Made by a program: the position numbers and the translations under genes | Assembly (NCBI GenBank): GCA_964551645.1 | Contig: CAZKDV010000114.1 | Location: forward strand, 1 to 6,160 | Reading direction: 5' to 3' | DNA: 6,160 nt | Origin: CAZKDV01 sp964551645 | GTDB lineage: Bacteria > Bacteroidota > Bacteroidia > Bacteroidales > DTU049 | Shown here: positions 1-6,160 of the stretch, one piece after another | Layout: each line of letters starts with the position of its first letter | How positions within the stretch are numbered: the stretch's first letter is position 1 | Notes under the pieces: model-generated | What the model was told of the DNA's origin: nothing | Database searches by the model: none | The model's input: only the letters and a program-made list of their open reading frames with translations

Positions 1-37
1 TTATTAGCCGAAATAAATCTTCAAATTCATATTAATT

Positions 38-49
38 AAAAAATTTTTT
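38..49. repeat. A6T6 perfect palindrome (A-tract)
   Basis: Six A residues followed directly by six T residues form a 12-bp perfect palindrome about 30 bases upstream of the presumed -33 element of trkA. A-tracts of this kind are known to be intrinsically curved or stiff, and can act as promoter-proximal A/T elements or as part of an upstream gene's termination region. With no loop and no G-C pairs, it is not a convincing intrinsic terminator. In DNA this AT-rich it could also be chance. Confidence 0.35.
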
Positions 50-80
50 CATAAATAGTTAAGTTAAGTATATTTAGATA

Positions 81-110
81 TTTGTATTTTTAAAAAGATA
101 CATACTTTTG
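81..110 (+). promoter_or_regulatory. Bacteroidota-type promoter of the trkA-trkH-trkH operon
   Basis: The -7 element TACTTTTG (103-110) matches the Bacteroidota consensus TAnnTTTG exactly. A TTTG at 81-84 matches the -33 element, and the 18-base spacer lies within the range described for this phylum's primary sigma factor. Transcription would start near 116-118, giving a very short 5' leader of about 17-19 bases before the trkA ATG at 135. The leader is almost pure A/T and has no Shine-Dalgarno site, as is usual in this phylum. No operator is evident. Confidence 0.65.
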
Positions 111-134
111 CTTTTTATATAATTATAAAAAATT

Positions 135-1475
135 ATGGATATAGTAATAGCAGGAGATGGTGAAGTTGGATTTTATCTTGCAAAACTTCTCTCTAAGGAA
201 AATCATAATATTACGATAATTGACCCTAAAACTGATTTTATTAACTTAGTTGAGAACGAAAATAATATTCTTGCAATTTCAGGAGACTCTACATCGGTAA
301 AGGTTCTTAAAGAAAATAATGTAAAAAAAGCTGATTTATTTATATCGGTTGTGCATGATGAGCGAACTAATATTATTACGGCTATGCTTGCAAAACAGCT
401 TGGGGCAAAAAGAACAATTGCAAGAATATCCAATCCGGAATATCTTGATATTGAGACTACTAAATTTTTTAAATCAATAGGTATTGATAATATTGTATGT
501 CCAGAACGAATTGCTGCTGAAGAAATATTGTCTTTACTTAATGCCACAGGTGCAACAGAAATTGTAAATTTCTCACAAGGACAGTTGAGTTTGATTTTAA
601 TAAAAATACAAGCTAATTCTCCTTATGCAAATAAAACAATTGCCGAAATTAATGCTATTAATCCAGAACTAATATTTAGGTGTGTAGCTGTTCTTCGGTC
701 TGACAAAACTATTATGCCAAAAGATTCAGATATTATTTTGCCTCATGATTTGGTATATATGGTTGTGAAAATCAAAGAAATTGATAAAGCAATAGAAGAT
801 GCAGGAATTAAAAAATTTTCTGTTAAAAATGTTATGATAATTGGTGGAGGTAGAATCGGAGTGAAAACAGCACAGCGTATTGAGAACAAGATGAATGTAA
901 AGTTGTTTGAGATTGATAAGCAAAAAGCCAGAAGATTGGCTAATACATTAGAAAATACTTTAGTTGTTAATGCAGATTGCAGAGATATTGATTCTCTCGA
1001 AGAAGAAGAAATTGGACAAATGGACGCTTTCGTTGCATTGACAAATTATAGTGAAACTAACATTATTGCTTGTTTGATTGCAAAAAGATATGGAATTAAA
1101 AGAGTGATTGCATTGGTTGATAATGTTGAGTTTATTGGAATAGCTCAAAACATTGATATTGATACTACCATTAATAGAAAGCTGATAACTGCTAGTCATA
1201 TTGCAAAATACACTATGGAAGCAAAAGCAGCATCAGTAACTTATTTGCAAGGAATTGATGCTGATGTTATGGAGTTAGTTGCAATGCCAAATTCAAAAGC
1301 AACAAAAAAACCAATAAGACACATAGGCTTGCCTGAAGGTGCAATAATTGGCGGAATAGTTAGAAATAAAATTGGACATATTGCAACTGGCGATTTTCAA
1401 ATAGAACCTTATGATAATGTAATAGTTTTTGCACTTCCTTCAGCTTTTATTAAGGTTCAGACTTTGTTTAGCTAA
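135..1475 (+). CDS. trkA: Trk potassium uptake system regulatory subunit TrkA
   Basis: This is the cytoplasmic peripheral subunit that binds nucleotides (NAD(H), and ATP/ADP in studied homologues) and gates the TrkH potassium pore. The 446 residues are close to the usual length of about 450-460 for a full TrkA, and show two tandem RCK (KTN plus TrkA_C) units. The first Rossmann fold has GDGEVG at 7-12 with an acidic residue closing strand 2 (D30), followed by a C-terminal subdomain at about 145-215. The second has GGGRIG at 237-242 with E259 in the ribose-binding position, followed by a subdomain at about 365-440. Both glycine motifs are intact. Having two units in one chain distinguishes it from single-unit KtrA. 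The ATG at 135 is supported because the first strand of the fold begins at residue 2. It is the first gene of an operon with two trkH genes and is preceded by a good promoter. Confidence 0.95.
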   Translation: MDIVIAGDGEVGFYLAKLLSKENHNITIIDPKTDFINLVENENNILAISGDSTSVKVLKENNVKKADLFISVVHDERTNIITAMLAKQLGAKRTIARISNPEYLDIETTKFFKSIGIDNIVCPERIAAEEILSLLNATGATEIVNFSQGQLSLILIKIQANSPYANKTIAEINAINPELIFRCVAVLRSDKTIMPKDSDIILPHDLVYMVVKIKEIDKAIEDAGIKKFSVKNVMIIGGGRIGVKTAQRIENKMNVKLFEIDKQKARRLANTLENTLVVNADCRDIDSLEEEEIGQMDAFVALTNYSETNIIACLIAKRYGIKRVIALVDNVEFIGIAQNIDIDTTINRKLITASHIAKYTMEAKAASVTYLQGIDADVMELVAMPNSKATKKPIRHIGLPEGAIIGGIVRNKIGHIATGDFQIEPYDNVIVFALPSAFIKVQTLFS

Positions 1476-1482
1476 TACTGTT

Positions 1483-2940
1483 ATGAGCAAACAAGCATTG
1501 ATTAAAGTTTCCCTAGTTGGAAAATATCTCGGAATGGCTTTGATAGTTAGTTCCGTCATGATGTTGTTTTCAGCTTGTATTGCACTTTTGCATAAAGAAC
1601 AAGAATACTTGATGTTTGTTTATAGTTTTGCAATAACTTTTATTATTGGTTTTGTATTAGTTTTTTTCAATAACTATCAATTTAGTCATTCTATTTCAAT
1701 TCGTGAAAGTATCGCCATAATTTTGTCTTTATGGTTTTTTGTTCCACTATTTGGAATGTTGCCATTTTATTTAGCTTCTCCAATCAATTCAATAACTGAT
1801 GCTTTGTTTGAGTCGTATGCAGGATATACAACTACAGGTTTCACTAATCTTTCAAAATATTCTTTAATCCCTCGTTCCATAATTTTTTGGCGAGTGATTA
1901 TTCAGTGGCTTGGTGGCATGGGTTTAATGATTTTTATTATTGCATTATTTCCTAAGGTGAAAGAAGGAGAATTGAAAATATTTTTTTCTGATATTCAAGA
2001 TAATACATTTCGCCCACTATATAATAAAGTAACTACTACGGCAAGAATACTGTGGTTTATATATTTAGTTTTTACAATTATTGGTTTTCTTGCTTTATAT
2101 ATTGCAGGTCAAAATTGGTTTGATGCATTAAGTTTTTCATTATCTTCGGTATCAACAGGAGGTGGAGTTCCATATAATGGGAATATAACACATTTATCAA
2201 TTGGAATTAAGTCAGTTATTGTTGCTTTAATGTTTATTGCTGGTGCAAATTATGTAATTGTTTTTCAAATTATTGCAAATAAAAAAGTATTGCGTAGTGA
2301 AGAGTTGAGAATATACTTAGTTGGCTTTTTAATAGTAGCTACTGTGTTGATAATAATGCAAGGTGCTAAACATCAATTTAATTTTGAAATTATTTTTGAA
2401 ACAATATTTAATACTGTATCATTTTTGAGTACAACAGGTTTTTATAGCAATGCTCATTTCGATTCGAGTATTCTTTTTGTTTGGTTAATACTTTTTTTCT
2501 TGATGTTTAGTGGCAGCAGTACAGGTTCTTCAGGTGGTGGTATGAGCGTTTATAGATTAATTGTATTAGTTAAAACATTATCACATTATATAAAAACTTT
2601 AATTCACCCACATTCATTAATTCAAGTGAAATTCAATAAAGAAGTAGTACAATTAAAAGCCATTAATCGGATTTATGCTTTTTTTGTATTGTATATTATA
2701 ATTTTTCTTCTTGGTTCGATATTGCTTTCCGTTTTTGGATTTGATTTTAATAATGCAATTGGCTTTTGTGTAGCTTCTTTGTCTAATATTGGTCCGGGTG
2801 TGTTTTTATTGAATGGAAACATGGATTTATCACAAATACATTTAGGCTCAAAAGTGGTGTTGATTATATTGATGGTAGTTGGGCGAATAGAGTTATTTCC
2901 ATTTTTAATCTTTTTTTCTAAAACATTTTGGAGAGCATGA
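1483..2940 (+). CDS. trkH: Trk potassium transporter membrane subunit, first copy (TrkH1)
   Basis: This is the integral inner-membrane pore subunit for K+ uptake, of the TrkH/KtrB/HKT superfamily (four M1-P-M2 repeats). The 485 residues match the family length. The selectivity-filter glycines of all four pore loops are visible: TTTGF 116-120, STGGG 224-228, STTGF 316-320 and NIGPG 435-439. QWLGGMG (141-147) and the C-terminal GRIE (467-470) are also family hallmarks. Oddities are the second filter, which reads STGGG where an aromatic usually follows the glycines, and the intramembrane gate loop after the third repeat (about 344-355), which reads GSSGGGMS where relatives, including the next gene, have GSTSGGIK, so the lysine is replaced by S355. 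I chose the ATG at 1483, 7 bases after the trkA stop. A TTG at 1429 would extend the frame 18 codons back into trkA and adds nothing family-like. No Shine-Dalgarno site is seen. K+ selectivity is inferred from the four glycines. Confidence 0.92.
   Translation: MSKQALIKVSLVGKYLGMALIVSSVMMLFSACIALLHKEQEYLMFVYSFAITFIIGFVLVFFNNYQFSHSISIRESIAIILSLWFFVPLFGMLPFYLASPINSITDALFESYAGYTTTGFTNLSKYSLIPRSIIFWRVIIQWLGGMGLMIFIIALFPKVKEGELKIFFSDIQDNTFRPLYNKVTTTARILWFIYLVFTIIGFLALYIAGQNWFDALSFSLSSVSTGGGVPYNGNITHLSIGIKSVIVALMFIAGANYVIVFQIIANKKVLRSEELRIYLVGFLIVATVLIIMQGAKHQFNFEIIFETIFNTVSFLSTTGFYSNAHFDSSILFVWLILFFLMFSGSSTGSSGGGMSVYRLIVLVKTLSHYIKTLIHPHSLIQVKFNKEVVQLKAINRIYAFFVLYIIIFLLGSILLSVFGFDFNNAIGFCVASLSNIGPGVFLLNGNMDLSQIHLGSKVVLIILMVVGRIELFPFLIFFSKTFWRA
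2930..2940 (+). promoter_or_regulatory. trkH1/trkH2 ATGA start-stop overlap with nearby GGAG
   Basis: The TGA stop of the first trkH (2938-2940) overlaps the ATG of the second (2937-2939) in the sequence ATGA, a classic arrangement for translational coupling or reinitiation. GGAG at 2930-2933 is the only Shine-Dalgarno-like string at any start in the window. It sits just three bases from the ATG, closer than normal, and in this phylum such sites matter little. The overlap suggests that the second TrkH is made in step with the first. Confidence 0.7.
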
Positions 2941-4403
2941 GTCAGAGAGATTTTATCAAATGGGGTGTTGTTTTTAGGTCGTTTGGCTTTAGCATAACGC
3001 TGATTGGTTTGTTTATGTTGACGGCAATCCCATTTGCTATTTATTTCAAAGAAAATACTATTAATGCAATTTTAATTTCTGCTTTCATTTCAATTGGCAT
3101 TGGGCAAATTCTTATCTATAGCAATAAAAGGAATAAAATTGAAAAGATTGGTCAAAGAGAAGCATTTCTGATAGTTATACTTACATGGTTTATGCTTGGA
3201 TTGTTTGGGTCCTTGCCTTATTTTTTTACTCATTCAATTATTGGTTTTACTAATATGTATTTTGAAACTATTTCGGGTTTTACTACCACAGGAGCAACAA
3301 TTTTGAATGATATTGAGGCTTTGCCTAAAAGTATTTTATATTGGAGATCTTTGACACAGTGGTTAGGCGGAATGGGGATTCTTGTTATTGTTATTGCTAT
3401 TTTGCCGACACTAAGTTTTGGAATTACAAAATTATTTATTGCCGAGGCTCCTGGTTTGAGTGGCAACAAATCTCACCCTAATATTCGGCATACAATTTTG
3501 CGACTTTGGGAAATATATACCTTATTTACATTGTTGTTAGTAGTATTATTAGTTTTGGGTGGAATGAATTTTTTTGAATCAATTTGTCATGCTTTTACGA
3601 CATTAGCAACAGGTGGATTTTCTCCTTTGAACTCAAGTATTGAAAATTATTCTTCATATATTCAAATAGTTATTACTATTTTTATGTTTATGGGAGGAAT
3701 AAATTTTGTTATTCATTATCAATTAATCAGTGGAAATTATAAGCAAGTAATTAAGAATGAGGAATTAAGATATTTTATTTTTATAATTGGTGCAGTATGT
3801 ATAATATTAGGTTTTATTTTATTTCAAAGCGGTGTTTATGCAAGTTTTGGCGAGGCATTGAGACATGGTTTTTTTCAAGGTGTTAGTATTATTACTACTA
3901 CAGGTTTTGTTACGGCAGATTATATGAATTGGGCGCAAATAACATGGTTTCTGTTATTGTCTTTTTTCTTTGTTGGAGGCATGATTGGTTCTACTTCTGG
4001 AGGAATTAAATTTACAAGGCATTTAGTTTTAATTAAAAACATTAGGTATGAGGTCAAACGATTTATTCACCCTAAGGCTATTATTCCATTGCGTTTGAAC
4101 AAGGTTCCAATTTCTGAGGATATAACTAAAAGTTTTTTTGTGATATTTGTTTCATATATATTCGTTTTTTGCATAGGAACAATTGCTTTGAGCTTTTTTG
4201 TTGATGATGTGAAAGAAGCAATAAGTGTTTCAATATCATGTCTTGGTGCAGTTGGGATTGCTTTTGGCAAATATGGACCCTCAGGTAGTTTTGCCGAATT
4301 ACATTCAGTTGGAAAGTGGATATGTAGTATTCTGATGGTAGTAGGTAGATTGGACATTGTTCCATTTTTGATGTTATTAAATCGTACTTTTTGGAAAAAA
4401 TAA
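2937..4403 (+). CDS. trkH: Trk potassium transporter membrane subunit, second copy (TrkH2)
   Basis: This second TrkH-family K+ pore has 488 residues and is a tandem paralogue of the preceding gene: the first two filters fall at the same residue numbers in both proteins. Filters are TTTGA 116-120, ATGGF 224-228, TTTGF 320-324 and, in the fourth repeat, AVGIA 438-442. The usual NxGPG of the fourth loop is therefore lost, although its first glycine (G440) remains. The intramembrane gate loop is canonical (GSTSGGIK, 351-358), as are QWLGGMG (141-147), GRLD (470-473) and the hydrophobic C-terminal helix. The ATG at 2937 overlaps the upstream stop. A TTG three codons earlier is possible but less likely. 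Like its neighbour it should sit in the inner membrane and be controlled by TrkA. Whether it forms homodimers, or mixed dimers with the first TrkH, cannot be told from sequence. Confidence 0.92.
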   Translation: MSQRDFIKWGVVFRSFGFSITLIGLFMLTAIPFAIYFKENTINAILISAFISIGIGQILIYSNKRNKIEKIGQREAFLIVILTWFMLGLFGSLPYFFTHSIIGFTNMYFETISGFTTTGATILNDIEALPKSILYWRSLTQWLGGMGILVIVIAILPTLSFGITKLFIAEAPGLSGNKSHPNIRHTILRLWEIYTLFTLLLVVLLVLGGMNFFESICHAFTTLATGGFSPLNSSIENYSSYIQIVITIFMFMGGINFVIHYQLISGNYKQVIKNEELRYFIFIIGAVCIILGFILFQSGVYASFGEALRHGFFQGVSIITTTGFVTADYMNWAQITWFLLLSFFFVGGMIGSTSGGIKFTRHLVLIKNIRYEVKRFIHPKAIIPLRLNKVPISEDITKSFFVIFVSYIFVFCIGTIALSFFVDDVKEAISVSISCLGAVGIAFGKYGPSGSFAELHSVGKWICSILMVVGRLDIVPFLMLLNRTFWKK

Positions 4404-4450
4404 GACTAAATAACCAAATGTTAGTAGAACACATACTCCAATAAGATTGT

Positions 4451-4458
4451 TATTTTTG
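4451..4458 (+). promoter_or_regulatory. Candidate -7 promoter element for the glycosyltransferase gene
   Basis: TATTTTTG is an exact match to the Bacteroidota -7 consensus TAnnTTTG in the 76-base gap between the second trkH and the glycosyltransferase ATG at 4480. Transcription would start near 4465, giving a leader of about 15 bases, much like that inferred for trkA. I see no clear TTG or TTTG at the expected -33 position (about 4424-4434), so the promoter would be weak, or the gene may also be read through from the trk operon. If real, it shows that the gene is at least partly uncoupled from trk expression. Confidence 0.4.
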
Positions 4459-4479
4459 CAAAAGCAATTTAATGTTTTT

Positions 4480-5505
4480 ATGAGCGTAAAGCGAATTATC
4501 ATTAGTCGTACCGATAGCATTGGAGATGTAGTTCTTACTTTTCCGCTTGTTCATATTGTAAAAAGCATATTCCCTGAAAGTGTTATTTTATTCCTTTGTA
4601 GCTCGTACACCAAAGAGGTTTTAGAGTATCATAAAGATATTTCTGAAGTAATTGAATGGGATTTGATAAAAACATTAGAATATCAAGAAAAAATTAAAGA
4701 GTTTGAAAAATTTCAAGCAGATATGATAATTCATGCTTTTCCTGAAAAAAGTATAGCACGAATTTCAAAAGAAGCTGGTATTCCAATAAGAATAGGTACT
4801 TCGCACAGATTATATAATTGGCTGTATTGTAATAAAAAAGTTAATTTTAGCAGAAAGCGTTCCGATTTACACGAATCGCAGTTAAATATTAAGTTGCTTA
4901 AAGCAATAGGACATAAAAATCATTATACTATATCTGCTTTATCTGATATCGATTATTTGAAAGATATTCCAAATACTTCGGAGTTTTTGCAAAGCATAAT
5001 TGATAAAGATAAAATAAATATAATTTTTCATCCATTATCTAAAGGCAGTGCCAGAGAGTGGAATCCTCATAAATATATTGAGTTAGCCAATATGTTGTCT
5101 GAAAATAAGTACAATATAATTTTTACTGGAACAAAAGTTGAGGGAGATATTTTTGTACAATATTTAAATGAAATTTCGAGATCATATCATAATCTGGCTG
5201 GCAAATGTTCTTTAGGAGAGTTAATTCAAATCATAAATTCAGCAGATGCTCTTGTTGCATCTAGTACAGGTCCTTTGCATCTTGCAGCTATCATGGGCAA
5301 AGTGGCTATAGGAATATATCCTCCTATTCGTCCTATGCATCCGGGTAGATGGTCGCCGATAGGAAAAAATGTACATGTGCTATGTGCTGAAAAAACTTGC
5401 AATTCATGCCGTAAAACAACTTATTGTCATTGTGTTAATTTGTTAGAGCCTAAGCAAGTTGAGGAGATTTTAGAAAAAGTTTTTATCAATAAAATAACTT
5501 CTTAA
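4480..5505 (+). CDS. Glycosyltransferase family 9 protein, heptosyltransferase-like
   Basis: This is a cytoplasmic or membrane-associated GT-B glycosyltransferase resembling ADP-heptose:LPS heptosyltransferases (WaaC/WaaF), expected to add a sugar to a surface glycan precursor. The 341 residues match the family length. The N-terminal Rossmann domain opens with RTDSIGDVVLT (10-20), the family's glycine motif, with D16 at the position of the WaaC catalytic aspartate. The C-terminal donor-binding domain shows HPLSKGSAREWNP (184-196) and STGPLHLAA (262-270). The D of the usual D(S/T)G motif is replaced by S262. The tail carries five cysteines (C302, C307, C310, C316, C318). The ATG at 4480 is preferred over a TTG at 4447 because the first strand of the fold starts right after it, and the TTG would lie upstream of the candidate -7 element. 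Sugar donor and acceptor cannot be assigned: heptose-specific function is not established for many Bacteroidota members of this family. Confidence 0.88.
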   Translation: MSVKRIIISRTDSIGDVVLTFPLVHIVKSIFPESVILFLCSSYTKEVLEYHKDISEVIEWDLIKTLEYQEKIKEFEKFQADMIIHAFPEKSIARISKEAGIPIRIGTSHRLYNWLYCNKKVNFSRKRSDLHESQLNIKLLKAIGHKNHYTISALSDIDYLKDIPNTSEFLQSIIDKDKINIIFHPLSKGSAREWNPHKYIELANMLSENKYNIIFTGTKVEGDIFVQYLNEISRSYHNLAGKCSLGELIQIINSADALVASSTGPLHLAAIMGKVAIGIYPPIRPMHPGRWSPIGKNVHVLCAEKTCNSCRKTTYCHCVNLLEPKQVEEILEKVFINKITS

Positions 5506-5511
5506 ATCTTA

Positions 5512-6160
5512 TTAAAGAAACATCCATGATGCTAAAGAGAAGTATATCAATACTCCGCAAATATCAGCAATAGATGTAATAAGCGGTGCACTTGCAGTTG
5601 CAGGGTCTAATTTGAGTTTAGTAAATAAAAAAGGCAAAAGTAATCCAATTAAACTACCTGTCATTACTGTCAGCAGCATAGCAACAGATACAACTATAAT
5701 TAGTTCAGGAGATCTGAAACTTGCAACTAATGCAGCTCCGGTAGCCATTGTAATACCTAATAATAGTGATACAATAAGTTCTTTACCTATTAATTTATAC
5801 CAGTCGCTCATTTTAACATCGCCTACAGCTATTGAGCGAATCATAAGAGTGGCTGATTGCGACCCAGCATTTCCACCACTATCAATTAAGAGTGGTAAAA
5901 AGAAAATTAATGAAACAACTGATTTAATTACTTCTTCAAATTTAGAAATAGCAGCACCAGAAAATACATTTACAAAAACCAAAGCCAATAACCAAAAAAT
6001 TCTATTTTTATATAGGCTGAAAATTCTCTCTTTCAAAGGATTTGCAACAGCTGCTTGGAATGAACCGAATTTATGAAAGTCTTCCGTAGCTTCTTCTTCA
6101 TCAACATCCATGATGTCATCGACTGTAACAATACCAATAAGAATGCCATCGCCATTAACC
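5512..6160 (-). CDS. mgtE: MgtE magnesium transporter/channel, C-terminal part (start beyond window)
   Basis: MgtE is an inner-membrane Mg2+ channel whose cytoplasmic N and CBS domains sense intracellular Mg2+ and close the pore. About 216 codons are visible. The frame stays open to the right edge, so the ATG at 6111 is internal. The stretch 6112-6160 encodes the end of the second CBS domain (GIVTVDDIM). It is followed by the acidic linker DEEEATEDFHKFGS, which leads into the plug helix, and then the five-helix membrane domain. The signature GGNAGSQS lies at 5854-5877, between the first helices. LDPATASAP followed by SIAD lies in the last helix region, and the aspartate at 5563-5565 matches the pore Mg2+-binding aspartate (D432 of Thermus MgtE). 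The C-terminus ends on schedule, so the visible part is intact. It converges on the glycosyltransferase gene with six bases between stops. The promoter and any Mg2+-responsive leader lie outside the window. Confidence 0.94.
   Translation of the reverse strand, partial: VNGDGILIGIVTVDDIMDVDEEEATEDFHKFGSFQAAVANPLKERIFSLYKNRIFWLLALVFVNVFSGAAISKFEEVIKSVVSLIFFLPLLIDSGGNAGSQSATLMIRSIAVGDVKMSDWYKLIGKELIVSLLLGITMATGAALVASFRSPELIIVVSVAMLLTVMTGSLIGLLLPFLFTKLKLDPATASAPLITSIADICGVLIYFSLASWMFL

Larger units (their letters stand above)
1..134. other. AT-rich leader region upstream of trkA
   Basis: This stretch holds no gene that I can identify. On the plus strand, one frame stays open from the left edge to a TAA at 37-39 and another to a TAA at 33-35. 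Either could be the last dozen codons of an upstream gene, but neither peptide is recognisable. The minus strand gives only very short open stretches. The rest is extremely AT-rich and contains an A6T6 palindrome, a short tandem AGTTA repeat (57-66) and the trkA promoter, each discussed separately where useful. Confidence 0.6.

Noticed and set aside
1..39. C-terminal end of an upstream gene
   Set aside because: Two different frames could end here (stops at 33-35 and 37-39). Neither gives a recognisable tail, so no gene can be called.
1429..1482. TTG start extending the first TrkH into the end of trkA
   Set aside because: The 18 extra residues would overlap trkA and do not resemble a TrkH N-terminus. 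The ATG at 1483 gives a normal length and a short clean gap.
4126..4434. A 102-codon open frame on the minus strand, and similar ones at 203-547, 726-923, 960-1199, 3230-3469 and 4067-4357
   Set aside because: Each is antisense to a well-supported trkA or trkH coding sequence, gives low-complexity or unrecognisable protein, and has no promoter of its own that I can see.
4418..4434. Imperfect inverted repeat (ATGTT / AACACAT) after the second trkH, as a terminator or operator
   Set aside because: Only four or five bases pair, there is no following T-run, and the match is broken by an extra base. It is within chance expectation for this composition.
5612..6076. A 154-codon open frame on the plus strand
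   Set aside because: It lies wholly antisense to mgtE, whose protein carries unmistakable family motifs. The plus-strand product has no recognisable domain and is a shadow frame.
6109..6111. ATG at 6111 as the start of a short mgtE
   Set aside because: The frame continues upstream to the window edge and encodes typical CBS-domain sequence (GIVTVDDIM), so this methionine is internal.

Overview
The window looks like a chromosomal segment of a low-GC member of the Bacteroidota (roughly 30% G+C by eye). This placement rests on three things: two perfect matches to the Bacteroidota -7 promoter element TAnnTTTG, each a short distance ahead of a gene; gene starts that lack a usable Shine-Dalgarno site and are preceded by A/T-rich DNA; and the general style of the proteins. 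No finer taxonomic assignment is supported.

Layout: positions 1-134 are non-coding apart from a possible unidentified gene tail at the extreme left, and carry a promoter. A tight plus-strand operon follows: trkA (135-1475), a first trkH (1483-2940) and a second trkH (2937-4403). The gap from trkA to the first trkH is 7 bases, and the two trkH genes overlap by four bases (ATGA). After a 76-base gap with its own candidate -7 element comes a family 9 glycosyltransferase (4480-5505, heptosyltransferase-like). Six bases beyond its stop, a convergent minus-strand mgtE magnesium transporter/channel gene begins at its 3' end and runs off the right edge, so only its C-terminal part is visible.

How the genes work together: TrkA is the cytoplasmic nucleotide-binding gating subunit, and TrkH is the membrane pore of the Trk/Ktr/HKT potassium-uptake superfamily. 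One TrkA gene is coupled to two tandem, collinear TrkH paralogues whose departures from family consensus lie in different parts of the pore. This raises the possibility of two alternative pores, or a mixed dimer, regulated by one TrkA. MgtE is a second cation transporter, on the opposite strand and separately expressed. The glycosyltransferase probably acts in cell-surface glycan synthesis, and its link to ion transport may be only positional.

I found no mobile element, CRISPR array, tRNA, rRNA or convincing riboswitch. All genes belong to known families. The most interesting material is the diverged TrkH pair and the cysteine-rich tail of the glycosyltransferase; I see no evidence for an entirely new system.
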